Of a DNA stretch of 64,000 bases, positions 23,959-34,038 are shown one piece after another. A program made the position numbers and the translations under genes. The DNA comes from Portunus trituberculatus (taxonomy: Eukaryota; Arthropoda; Malacostraca; Decapoda; Portunidae): NCBI RefSeq assembly GCF_017591435.1, contig NC_059287.1, forward strand, positions 8,857,501 to 8,921,500, read 5' to 3'. A model generated the notes under the pieces. That model had not been told where the DNA came from. It ran no database searches and saw only the letters and a list, made by a program, of their open reading frames with translations. Numbering within the stretch: position 1 is the first letter of the stretch; each line of letters opens with the position of its first letter.

Positions 23959-23967
23959 ATGTGGTGA
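23959..23967 (+). promoter_or_regulatory. Three-codon upstream ORF before ORF1 of C
   Basis: ATG TGG TGA lies six bases ahead of the ORF1 ATG at 23,973. In a 34-base leader such a minimal frame could favour reinitiation at ORF1. Whether it matters is inference. Confidence 0.4.
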
Positions 23968-23972
23968 GCAAC

Positions 23973-25394
23973 ATGGGCCGAGTGAAAATAAAGCACCCCC
24001 ATCCCTCGGATGTAGGGGTGAGGAGGATCCTGCTGGGCATCCTGTCTCCTGCAGTGATGGTCACTAAAGCCATTCCAGTAAGTGATGGTATTGTGATCCT
24101 CACGCATACAGACAAGGATGCTGATGCCATTTTTCAGGATGGCATGCCTGAGCGGCTGGCTGCTGAAGGATTTATCCCCGTGGTTCCCCCCGAGATAAGG
24201 TCCAAGCGATCAATTATTTGCTTTGCTCTGGACGAACTTGTGTACGGGAACACAGCTGAGTCCATTGTCGAAGAGATGGAACTCCGCCACGGCTGGGCCA
24301 AGGTGGACAGTGTGTACAAGTTCCCACGCTCCTCCACCGTCAAGATCATCTTTAAAGACGCTGCCATGGCCAAGAAGGCGTTGATGGAAGGGCTCAATCT
24401 CTTCCATATCCACATCCCGAGCCATCAAATGAGAGAAGAGGTGTTCACCCCGCTCTTGACCTGCAACAGGTGCAACGCGGTAGAGGATCACCCGACAAGC
24501 AGCTGTCCCCAGCCGGCAGGTTTCGTGCAGTGCTCCGAGTGCAGCATGGAGGGGCACTCGTACAAAAACTGCTCTGCCGCTGCTAAGAAATGCCTCAACT
24601 GTGGCGGGGACCACAGCGCCAGGGCAATGCGTTGCCCCCGTCGCAAGGAGGCTCTCAGGAAGAAAGAGGAGGCAGCTAGACAGGCTCGGGTAAGGCCTGG
24701 TGTCTCCTTCGCACAAGCTGCACAAATGGAACCGACCCAAGCTCCATCTGGACCTGCCACACCCGACCTCTCCAAGTCTCTGGCTGGCTTATTATGTGTT
24801 TTTCATGCACATATGGCCAACCTGTTCAGCCCAGGCTGCTTCCAGCAGTTCCTCTCGACCAGCCTGGCAGAGAATGAGCTCCCGGACATGAAGCTGCCTC
24901 CCCCGCCACCCATATCGGCCCCAGAGGGTCTCATAAAGGCTATCTCCGGAGTCTTTACCGACTTCAACCACGCCACGACGACAGAAGCCGCTGCCTGTGC
25001 CCCAGCCGCTGCTACCGCTGCTGGTTCAGACGACACCTCATCCGTTGCCTCTTCCTGTCCCTCCCCATCCAGCAGTGAGGACGCGGACGACTCGGACCGG
25101 GAAGAAGAAGAGCACGACGACATCCGGTTTGGCTTTGTTGCCAAACGCAACAAAAGAAGGCTTCCCGCTTCCCGCAGCGAATTCGACCAAACCATACGGC
25201 AGAAAACCTTGCTCCTCAGCCATACCGGGCCAATGGAGATGGAAAACAAGGTCCTGGATTTTGTGAGAGAGAACATGGCCTCCTTGCATTCCTGGACTTT
25301 CACCTCTAATGAGGACTATGAGAGAATCAGGCGCGACCCCCAACAACTCATCAGGGACGTTCTTCTCGGTAAACTCCCTTCTGCACGTAAGTAA
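23973..25394 (+). CDS. ORF1 of element C, zinc-knuckle gag-like protein
   Basis: An intact frame of 473 residues from the first in-frame ATG (23,973); upstream in-frame GTG codons are ignored because this is a eukaryotic element. Residues about 80-155 look like the RRM-like/PRE-C2HC region found before the knuckles in jockey-type gag proteins (SIICFALDELVYGNT, then VKIIFKDAAMAKKAL). Three Cys/His knuckles follow: 164-178 (C-x2-C-x5-H-x4-C), 187-200 (canonical C-x2-C-x4-H-x4-C) and 207-221 (C-x2-C-x3-H-x6-C). Then come a Lys/Arg/Glu-rich helix, a Pro/Ala/Ser-rich linker and an acidic patch (SSSEDADDSDREEEEHDD). The protein should bind the element RNA and form the ribonucleoprotein. It ends in TAA overlapping the ORF2 ATG. 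This is the only convincing intact coding sequence in the window. Confidence 0.9.
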   Translation: MGRVKIKHPHPSDVGVRRILLGILSPAVMVTKAIPVSDGIVILTHTDKDADAIFQDGMPERLAAEGFIPVVPPEIRSKRSIICFALDELVYGNTAESIVEEMELRHGWAKVDSVYKFPRSSTVKIIFKDAAMAKKALMEGLNLFHIHIPSHQMREEVFTPLLTCNRCNAVEDHPTSSCPQPAGFVQCSECSMEGHSYKNCSAAAKKCLNCGGDHSARAMRCPRRKEALRKKEEAARQARVRPGVSFAQAAQMEPTQAPSGPATPDLSKSLAGLLCVFHAHMANLFSPGCFQQFLSTSLAENELPDMKLPPPPPISAPEGLIKAISGVFTDFNHATTTEAAACAPAAATAAGSDDTSSVASSCPSPSSSEDADDSDREEEEHDDIRFGFVAKRNKRRLPASRSEFDQTIRQKTLLLSHTGPMEMENKVLDFVRENMASLHSWTFTSNEDYERIRRDPQQLIRDVLLGKLPSARK

Positions 25395-25396
25395 TG
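25392..25396 (+). promoter_or_regulatory. TAATG stop-start overlap between ORF1 and ORF2
   Basis: The ORF1 stop TAA (25,392-25,394) and the ORF2 start ATG (25,394-25,396) share one base. The same UAAUG arrangement is known to support termination-coupled reinitiation in the silkworm element SART1, so ORF2 is probably translated this way. The overlap is seen directly; the mechanism is inferred by analogy. Confidence 0.75.
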
Positions 25397-28091
25397 CCAC
25401 GACTACGAGTAATCCAGCACAACGTTCTTTCCTGGGGTAACCGTAAGTATGACCTAACTAACACTTATAGACATTACGACCCTGACGTGATACTCATCAA
25501 TAGCCACGGACTGAACAATGAAACCAGACTCAAAATACCAGGCTTTCGAGTTTACCAACAAAATTTCAGCAACGCACTAAACGACGGGGTAGCTATAGCC
25601 ATTAAAAGCAGACTGCGCCACAAAGTCGAGGATGATTTCTTATCGGAGACACTTGCAATACAGACCGACACACCAGACGGACCCATCATTATTGCAACTA
25701 GCTACCTCTCCCCACGTCGACCATACTTACCTCACCCAGATTTTCTATGTCTATTCCGAAGACAGACACCAGTCTTCTTAGTTGGAGACTTAAACGCACG
25801 ACATACTAACCTTGGACACACCACCACAAACCAGGTTGGTAGAGACTTGGTGGAATACTTCCGACGACAAACAGCATGCCACATTGGCCCTCATTTCCCC
25901 ACCTTTTTCAACCCTAACACATCGTCTTCTCCTGACATAGCTCTGACTACTAACAGAGCCAATTTCCTCAACTATTCCTTTACACCAGGACCCCTGACGT
26001 CCAGCGACCATATACCTATCATACTGGACATCTCTACCTCCCCCTTACTAGTCCCTACTCCCCAGACTTTTAAATACCACAGGACGGACTGGGACGCATT
26101 CAAAGGAGACGCCGCTTTACAGATGACGGACCTTCCTGACATTGCTTACGGCTCCCTGGAAGACATCGACGACGCTCTGGACACCTGGATGACCACGGTA
26201 AGGACTACTGCTGACAGACACATACCACAGGCGACATACAAGTATAGGTCTGCCCCTAGGCCTTCCCGGACTACGCAGCTGCTTAGAATTCAATTCCAGG
26301 CACTGCGAGACAGGGCAATGCTAAGAGGGTGGACCCGCGCTGATTTTAGGCGGTACAACCAACTAAAGGTTGCACTGCAAGACTCACGCCGGACTGAGGC
26401 CCGAGAACACTGGGGAAGGAAGTTGGCAGGCCTAGCGGCCAACTACAGGACCCCAGGAAGTTTTGGCGAGAGCTTAAGTGTCTCTCAGGCAAAACTTCAG
26501 GACCAGACAGTTATTTGATAGACGCAACGGGAGACAAAAAATTCTCTAACACTGACAAAGAACAACTATTTACGTCAAATTGGGACCGCATTTACAGGGA
26601 AGACTACGACGATGACTTTGACGACAACGACCGTGTGCTGGATTACATGGCTACTGCAGTGCAAAGGACCCATCCTTATGACAGCGCTGACCCGGCCCGT
26701 CTGGCCGGCACCTCGCCTCTGGACTGTGTTATTTCCGCCCAGGAACTGGCTGCCGCCGTCAAGGGCGGTAGGCCAACCTGTCCTGGGGGAAGTAAGATCA
26801 ACAGAACTATACTCTCGTATCTTCCAGATTCTGCCTTTACCAGACTGCGGGCAATCTTCAACGCCGCACTCTCTGCAGGGTACTTCCCTGACGGATTCAA
26901 GCAGGCTGAGATGAGGATGATCCCGAAGGCCGGTAAAGCTCCGACTCGTCCGGAGAATTACCGTCCCATCTCGCTGCTTGAGGTACCTGGGAAGCTACTA
27001 GAAAGGGTCATCACCTCGCGGCTACGCATCCACTTGGAGTCCGGTAACCACCTTCATCCAGCACAGTACGGCTTTAGGAGCGGCAGGGGAACTGTGCACG
27101 CCATCGCACTGGCAACGGAGACCATGGCCCTCCACCAAGCCAACAGGTCCCGATGCAACTTGGTACTGCGGGACGTGAGCAAGGCGTTCGACCGGGTATG
27201 GCACTTAGGCATGAAGTACAAGATACTTCACCTGGGTCTGCCTGCCCCGGTCGAGCGCCTGCTCTGTGACTTCCTCTGTGACAGGACGGCGAGGGTGAGG
27301 GTTGGGAGCCACCTAGGCCCCGCTTTCGCCCTCGCTACGGAGTCCCGCAGGAAGTGTACTCGCCCACCCTTTACAGCATCTACACCAGCGACTGTCCTGT
27401 CTCAGGCGCTGGAATTAACGTACTTTATGCTGACGATATTTCACAGGTTGTTTACCATCCAGGCCGCTCCAGTAGAATGGCGAACGCCCGCACCAGCAGA
27501 GAGGTTGCCCGAGTCAACGCCTTTGAGAAGGAGTGGAGGATCAGGACCAACATGGCCAAGTTTACCGTCGTGCCCTTGCCACCAAGACCCCGCCCCACTG
27601 CTGGTAGATGGGGATGATGTAGGATTCAGTCCGAGAGGTTGTCTCCTGGGTCTGACTATATCAACTATGGGCTACACTACCCACGTCTCCCATCGCGTGG
27701 CAAGAGCAAAATCAGCACTTACCAGGCTATATCGATTTAGAGACTTGGCCACTGGTCTTAAGCTCCATCTTATAAAGGCTCTAATTATTCCCATTCTCTC
27801 CTATCCTCCTGTTCCTCTACACGCTCTCTCCCGTACAGCTATTAGCAGATTACAAAGAGTGCAGAACAGCGCCCTGAGGTTCGCCTTCGGTACAAGATGG
27901 GACGACTTCACCAGCTCGGCATCGCTCCACGAGGCCGCGTCCTCCCAGCCCTCAACGTCCGCCTCCAAGAGATGGCTGCCAAACTCTGGCAAAGAATGGA
28001 TGACGAAGGTTGGGACCAGTACCGGGCGCTGAGGGCGCTGCACGAAGAGACTCCGCACCGGCAGCATGCCTGGTTCCCAGAAGCCTCCTAA
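25394..28091 (+). pseudogene. ORF2 of element C, APE endonuclease-reverse transcriptase, frameshifted
   Basis: The endonuclease (25,394 to about 26,060) shows VIQHNVLSWGNRK, VFLVGDLNARHTNLG, SSPDIALTTN and SSDHIPIILD; the position usually holding the catalytic Glu reads LINSHGL. A frame change near 26,450 moves to FWRELKCLSGKTSGPDSYLID. Reverse transcriptase follows: MIPKAGKAPTRPENYRPISL, AQYGFRSGRGTVHA, LRDVSKAFDRVWHLG. A second break near 27,340 sits in the GVPQ segment; the catalytic NVLYADDISQVV is in the next frame (27,354-27,617). The frame returns near 27,600 (LGLTISTMGYTTHVSHRVAR, then SRLQRVQNSALRFAFGTRW) and changes again near 27,940 before LPALNVRLQEMAAKLWQRM and a stop at 28,091. 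With four frame changes but few stops, the copy is recently dead, or some changes are sequencing errors in the assembly. Confidence 0.9.
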
Positions 28092-29230
28092 AACTTGAAG
28101 AAGAACCTCCAGAACCCAGATACAGGTGAATGTAGACTACCATTTCAAAAACAATACCTTCTTTCCATTCTGCTCTCCCCCATCACTCCAGTATGTGACA
28201 ACTAATACCTTGCACTCCCCCCTCACAATTCTTCAGCCATGTAGTACTGCTTGCTTGTCCCTCCCACAGATCACTACCAATCACTGGCATGCTTGCCCCA
28301 TACCACCCGCGGAACGCTGATGCTGACGGACAGAGGGCTGCTATACCATTACGAGAGACTCCAGAGACGCAAAGCCAGACGGCGGCGATGCAGCACCCAG
28401 TGGACTGAAGGCACTCCGGGACTGCCAGGACTGATGCCGCTCTGGACGACACCGACGGCAGCCCAGTGCCGGTTCCATCTGTGCTGTCCCCCCTCAAGCC
28501 TCACGCCCTGAGTTGTTGGGACGCTGGCCTACGTCCCAGCAAGGGGTACAGGACCACCGGGAAGCTGGCGAAACTCCCGGCAGTGGGGCTGAGCTTCAAG
28601 CACGCACAGATGAGGGGCCCTGCCAGGATGGTGGCGCAGCCACGTCACAGAAGGCGGGCCTGAGAACCATCCATTACTCCACCAACTTCGACCATCCTCC
28701 TGCAGCCTAGCTGCAGGAAACATCACCAGCTGGACACACCAATGAAGACACTCACCAAGTGACCCCTACAAGGTGACAGTGAACTAGTGTAGAGAAACAC
28801 TTTCAGACAACAGTGACACACCACCAAACACGTTATGTGTTTATCTGTGCAGATTGTGGACACATAACACCATTATGTATATAGATTATATGTTATCAGT
28901 ATCTATAAGATTAAGCACTTTTGTAATATTGTACTTATTTGCAATTTTGTGTATTGTAACCCTTGTAACCCTCCCAAGCCCTTCACTTTCTCACAGCAGT
29001 ATGGGTGGTTTTCCTCCGGGAACTCCGGTTTCCACCCTTGACCCAACATATACTGCCCTGTGACACTCATTACTTTAAAGCAGCAGGCCGGACCGCCCGG
29101 CAACTTTCTACTCCTACTGTATTTCTGTATTTCCCCTCCTTTTCCTTCCAGTGTACAGTACAGGTACACTCTACCCTCTTCCTTGTAATCCACCTTTACT
29201 AAATAAACTTGTAAACTTTGTAAACTTTGT
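28092..29230 (+). other. 3' untranslated region of element C
   Basis: About 1.1 kb with no convincing motif-bearing frame. The first two thirds are GC-rich, then composition falls sharply. The end consists of short tandem units of the GTAAACTTT type (about 29,207-29,230), the simple 3' tail on which reverse transcription would start. Confidence 0.7.
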
Positions 29231-29234
29231 AGTG

Positions 29235-30016
29235 GCCATCTACCACAGCAGCAATAGAACGGTCAGAAAAGAAACTTGAGATAAAGTTGCAGAGAGAAGG
29301 ATAGAAGCCGTAGGAGGGCAGTTTTGAAATCAAAGCTTTATGCCAGACTCTATCAAAAGCTTTTGATATGTCTAACGCTACAGCAAAAGTTTCACCGATA
29401 TCTCTAAAAGAGGATGACCAGGACTCAGTAAGGAAAGCCAGAAGATCACCAGTGGAGCAACCTTGACGGAAGCCATACTGGCGATCAGACAGAAGATTGT
29501 GAAGTGACAAATGTTTGAGAATCTTCCTATTCAGGATAGATTCAAAAACATTAAACAAGCAAGACAATAAAGCTATAGGGCGGTAGTTTGAGGGATTGGA
29601 ACGGTCACCCTTTTTCGGAACAGGTTGAATGTAGGTAAACTTCCAGGAGGAAGGAAAGGTAGAAGTAGATAGACAAAGATGAAAGAGTTAGGCCAGCCTA
29701 GGTGCAATCACGGAAGCAGTTTTTTTTTTTTTTTAACAAAAGGAGGTATCCCATCAGGACCATAAGCCTTCCGAGAGTTTAGGTCAGCAAGGGCATGGAA
29801 AACATTGTTACGAAGGATTTTGATTGTAGACATGAAATAGACAGAGGGAGGAGGAGAGGGAGGGACAAGCCCAGAATCACCCAAGGTGGAGTTGTGGGCA
29901 AAGGTTTTAGAGAAGAGTTCAGTTATAGAGACATAAGAGATGGCAGTGGTGCCATCAGGATGAAATGAAGGAGGGAAAGAAGAAGAGAAGCTATTTGAGA
30001 TGTTTTTGGCTAAATG
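29235..30016 (-). pseudogene. Element B reverse transcriptase, N-terminal half
   Basis: On the minus strand from about 30,016: NISNSFSSSFPPSFHPDGT, ITELFSKTFAHNSTL, ALADLNSRKAYGPDGIPP, a T-run (plus strand near 29,720) that breaks the frame, then QPVPKKGDRSNPSNYRPIAL, SDRQYGFRQGCSTGDLL and VALDISKAFDRVWHKAL. It ends IAAVVDGH at 29,235, exactly where the other half continues with CSSPKS. It carries the fingers and first palm motif, including the first catalytic Asp (DISKAFD). Confidence 0.9.
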
Positions 30017-30017
30017 C

Positions 30018-33000
30018 GTAATTATGCACTTTTCCTGCACTTCTGTGATTTGGTGTAAAAAAAAAAAAACAGAAAACTACTAAAATAACACGATTTTCAT
30101 ACTATTACTTAGGTTTCTCTATATTGGCTTGTCTTCATCAATTTTATGGTTTGCAAGCATAAAATGTAAAATGTAAAATGACATGAATATACAACATTTT
30201 AATTCGATAGTTTTTTGGATTTTTCATGAAACATACAAGCACATAAACAAGATGTTTTAACAAATATAGTGTTTTGCCTAAGTTTCTGAGTTTTGGTGCA
30301 TAAAATGCTGCAAAAAACAAAATTAACCCATATCTAACATATTTCATTTCCTTAAACAAATAGTGTGTAATAATGTATTTTCCCTGCATTTCTGTGTTTT
30401 GGTGCAAAAAAGCTGAAAAATACTAAAATATCACGTTTATTTACTTTTACTTTGGTTTCTCTATGTATGCTTGTTTTCATCAATTTAATCATTTTGAAGC
30501 ATAACAATGTAAAATGAATTGAATATACAAAATTTTCAGACGATATAGTTTTTTCTTTTATAAAACACCTTAAAAACACATAAAAAATACGTTTTAACAG
30601 TTGTAGTATTTTGGCTGGCTTTCTGAATTCTAATGCATAAAATGCTGGAAAACAAAAAAATAACCCATTTTTTTACAAAATTCGGTTCATTAAACAAATA
30701 GTGTGTAACAGTGTATTTTGCCTGCATTTTTGTGTTTTGGTGCAAAAAAGCTGAAAAATACTAAAATAGCTCGATCTTTTACTTTTACTTAGGTTTTTCT
30801 ATATTGGCTTGTTTTCATCAGTTTTATCCTTTTGAAGCTTAATGTTAAATGACTTGAATATGCAAAATTTTCAATCGAAACACTTTTTTTTTTTTCCATA
30901 AAACACCATAAAAAAACATAAATAAAGTGTTTTAAGAAATATAGTGTTTTGCCTGCATTTCTGAGTTTCTGGTGTATAAAATGCTAGAAAACACCAAAAT
31001 AACCCATTTATGACAAGTTTCAGTTTCTTAAACGAATAGATAGCGATATGACTGCATTTCTGTGTTTTGATGTAAAAAAAAAAAGCGGAAAACTAATAAA
31101 TAACAAAAATGCGTTATTTATTAGTTTGGTGCAAAAAACGCCTGAATACACCAAAATAACTCGTTTTTGACATATTTCATTTCCTTAGAAAAATAGTGTG
31201 TTTTGCCTGCATATCAGTGTTGGTGCATAAAACGCTGAAATACACCAAAATAACCCATTTTTTACATATTTCAATGTGTTTTGGTAGCATTTCTGTATTG
31301 TTGAAAAAAGCTAAAAACTACTAAAATACTGCATTTTTCTTGATATTACTTTGGATTTTCTATATTAGCTTGTTTTCATCAATTTTATCATTTAAAAGCA
31401 AGACAATATAAAATGACGAATAAGCAAAATTTTCAATCGAGATAGTTTTTTTTTCATAAACACCTTAAAAACACATAAATAAGACGTTTTAACAAATCTA
31501 GTGTTTTGCCTGCATTTCTGAGTTTGGTGCATAAAACGCTGAAATACACGAAAATAACCCATTTTTTGACATATTTTAGTTCCCTAAAGAAATAGTGTGT
31601 TTTGCCTCCATTTCTGAGTTTTGGTGTATAAAACGCTGGAATACACAAAATAACCCCTTTTTGACATATTTCAGTTCCTTAGACAAATAGTGTGTTTTGC
31701 CTACAATTCTGAGTTTTGTTGCAAAAATTGCCTGAATACACCAAAATAACTCGTTTATGACATAATTTATTCCCTTAGAAAAATATTGTGTTTTGCTTGC
31801 ATTTCAGAGTGTTAGTGCATAAATCGCTGAAATGCACCAAAATAACCCTTTTTTTTTTTTACATATTTCAGTTCGTTAGACAAATAGCGTATTTTGGTAG
31901 CATTTCTTTGTTGTGGTGGAAAAAAGCTAAAAACTACTAAAATACCAAATTTTTAATAATATTACTTTGGATTATCTATATTAGCTTGTTTTCATCAATT
32001 TTATCGTTTAAAAGCAAAACAAGGTAAAATGACGAATTAGCAAAATTTTCAATCGAGATAGTTTTTTTTTCCATAAAACACCTTAAAAACATATCAATTA
32101 GACGTTTTAACAAATCTAGTGTTTTGCTTGCATTTCTGGGTATGGTGCATAAAACGCTGGAATACACGAAAATAACCCATTTTTGACATATTTTAGTTCC
32201 CTAGAGAAATAGTGTTTTGCCTTCATTTTTGAGTTTCGGTGCATAAAACGGTGGAATACACCAAAATAACCCCTTATTGACATATTTCAGTTCCTTAGAC
32301 AAATAGTGTGTTTTACCTGCAATTCTGAGTTTTGTTGCAAAAATTTCCTAAATACACCAAAATAACTCGTTTTTGACATATTTCATTTCCTTAGAAAAAT
32401 AGTGTGTTTTGCTTGCATTTCAGAGTGTAGGTGCATAAAACGCTGAAATACAAAAAAAAATAACCCACTTTTTACATATTTCAGTTCTTTAGACAAATAG
32501 TTTATTTTGGTAGCATTTTTTTGTTGTGGTGGAAAAAAGCTAAAAACTACTAAAATACCACATTTTTCTTAATATCACTTTCGATTCTCTATATTAGCTT
32601 GTTTTCATCAATTTTATCGTTTAAAAGCAAAACAATATAAAATGACGAATAAGCAAAATTTTCAATTCAGATATTTTTTTTTCATAAAACACCTTAAAAA
32701 CACATCAATAAGACGTTTTAACAAATCTAGTGTTTTGCCTGCATTTCTGAGTTTGGTGCATAAAACGCTGGAACACATATTACATATTTCAGTTCCCTAG
32801 ATAAATAGTGTTTTGCCATCATTTCTGAGTTTTGGTGCATAAAACGCTGGAATACACCAAAATAACCCCTATTTGACATATATCTGTTCCTTAGACAAAT
32901 AGTGTGTTTTGCCTGCAATTCTGAGTTTTGTTGCAATACACGCCTGAATACACCAAAATAACTCGTTTTTTATATATATCATTTCCTTAGAAAAATAGTG

Positions 33001-33413
33001 TGTTTTGCTTGCATTTCAGTGTTGGTGCATAAAACGCTGAAATACACCAAAATAACCCATTTTTTGCATATTTCAGTTTTATAGACAAATAGTGTATTTT
33101 GGAAGCATTTCTTTGTTGTGGTGGAAAAAAAGCTAAAAACTACTAAAATACCACATTTTTCTTAATATTACTTTGGATTCTCTATATTAGCTTGATTTCA
33201 TCAATTTTATCGTTTAAAAGGAAAACAATGTAAAATGACGAATAAGCAAAATTTTCAATGGAGATAGTTTTTTTTTCATAAAACACCTTAAAAACACATC
33301 AATAAGACGTTTTAACAATCTAGTGTTTTGCCTGCATTTCTGAGTTTGGTGCATAAAATGCTGGAATACACGAAAATAACCCATTTTTAACATATATCAG
33401 TTCCTCCTCCGCT
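30018..33413 (-). repeat. Satellite block II, transition from 335-bp to about 610-bp units
   Basis: Up to about 31,090 the units match the short form of block I. From about 31,130 the spacer recurs about every 610 bp (near 31,377, 31,990, 32,607 and 33,210) because extra 96-bp modules have been added between spacers. The sequence type also shifts: GTTTAAAAGC replaces GTTTTGAAGC, and ACGCTGGAATACAC replaces ATGCTGGAAAACAC. A small palindrome (AACTAATAAATAAC at 31,091-31,104 and its complement at 31,113-31,126) marks the change. Confidence 0.92.
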
Positions 33414-34038
33414 TGTTACCTCGTTTTCCACCTCTCCGCCTCCCCTTCCACGTCAACGTCTCGTGAACCTTCCAAGCCACCGTCTCATGAACCCTCCACG
33501 TCACCGTTTCATGAAGCCCCGCTACTATCCCGAAGTTGGATTCACGCGGCCCCATTCGACTCGACCGGAAGTGTTAAGCCAGCTCTTGGTTTTCTGAAAA
33601 GGAAGTTGAGATCCAAGCCTCAACCAGTGAACACAACGCCTCTTGGGTCTACCTTGGGATCAACCATCACCCAGCACTTCACCACTGCGACACCGCATAA
33701 GTATCACTTCCCCTCGTCCGTGTTTTCCACATTGCCTCTATATACTCGTAGGATTAGGATTATTGTTAGGTATCAAGTTGGGTTCTTTATTGTTGTATTT
33801 ATTACTGTGTTATATGTATATGTGTATGTCATTTTCCTGTGTTTCATGTTATATATCTGTGTTTCATGTTTCTTGTTATATATGTGTCAATTTCATTATG
33901 AGTTATTAAAATAGCTTTTTAAAGTGCCCCCTTTTGCATTTCCTCACCAGTTGAACCTGCAGTGTTTTTTTTTTTTTATTGTTATTGTTCACAGGCTCCC
34001 CGATGCCAATCTTACCAGTTTAACCGGTGAACGTAACA
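33414..34038. mobile_element. Probable solo LTR inserted in the satellite
   Basis: A 625-bp segment unlike the satellite on either side. It starts TGTTAC and ends GTAACA, a perfect 6-bp terminal inverted repeat of the TG...CA kind expected for a retroviral-type LTR. Interior features include a GC-rich first third with 24-bp tandem repeats, a TATA-rich centre and ATTAAA. No gag or pol sequence is present, so it would be a solo LTR. A matching target duplication is not evident (CCGCT before, CTGAA after), and a few bases at 33,406-33,413 are unexplained. Confidence 0.5.
33444..33515. repeat. Three 24-bp tandem repeats
   Basis: Copies at 33,444-33,467, 33,468-33,491 and 33,492-33,515 share the pattern CCTTCCA, then a variable middle, then CATGAA or CGTGAA. 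They lie in the GC-rich part of the LTR-like segment and could be a small protein-binding array. Confidence 0.8.

Larger units (their letters stand above)
23939..29230 (+). mobile_element. Apparently full-length non-LTR retrotransposon C nested in B
   Basis: The 5,292-bp element is bounded by the AGTG duplication. It starts with a T-run and a very short 5' leader of 34 bases before the ORF1 ATG, encodes ORF1 (23,973-25,394) and ORF2 (25,394-28,091, broken), and has a 3' untranslated region of about 1.1 kb ending in tandem GTAAACTTT-type units (from about 29,207). Coding sequence is clearly GC-richer than the surrounding satellite. ORF1 with three zinc knuckles plus APE endonuclease and reverse transcriptase places it in the jockey/I/R1 part of the non-LTR tree. 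It is the youngest large insertion here, since it interrupts B. Confidence 0.92.
22858..30017 (-). mobile_element. 5'-truncated non-LTR element B, split by element C
   Basis: On the minus strand the element begins inside the reverse transcriptase N-terminus near 30,017 (HLAKNISNSFSSSFPP), so it is 5'-truncated. It is interrupted at 29,231 by element C, resumes at 23,938 and ends with CTACAT plus nine A residues (plus-strand T-run 22,858-22,866). Satellite sequence abuts both sides, so B landed in the array. The A-rich stretch at about 22,895-22,945 (AAAT-type repeats) lies in its 3' region. Its clade is CR1/jockey-like by motif style; I cannot place it more closely. Confidence 0.88.

Noticed and set aside
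24134..25303. Minus-strand open frames opposite ORF1 of element C
   Set aside because: They are shadows of the ORF1 coding strand; no motif is recognisable, whereas the plus frame has three zinc knuckles.
28251..28710. A third ORF in the 3' part of element C
   Set aside because: Several overlapping short frames of similar length in GC-rich sequence, none with motifs; best taken as 3' untranslated region.
33606..33914. A small hydrophobic protein gene in the LTR-like segment
   Set aside because: The hydrophobic run translates a T-rich region; two frames of similar length overlap and the segment is bounded as an LTR.
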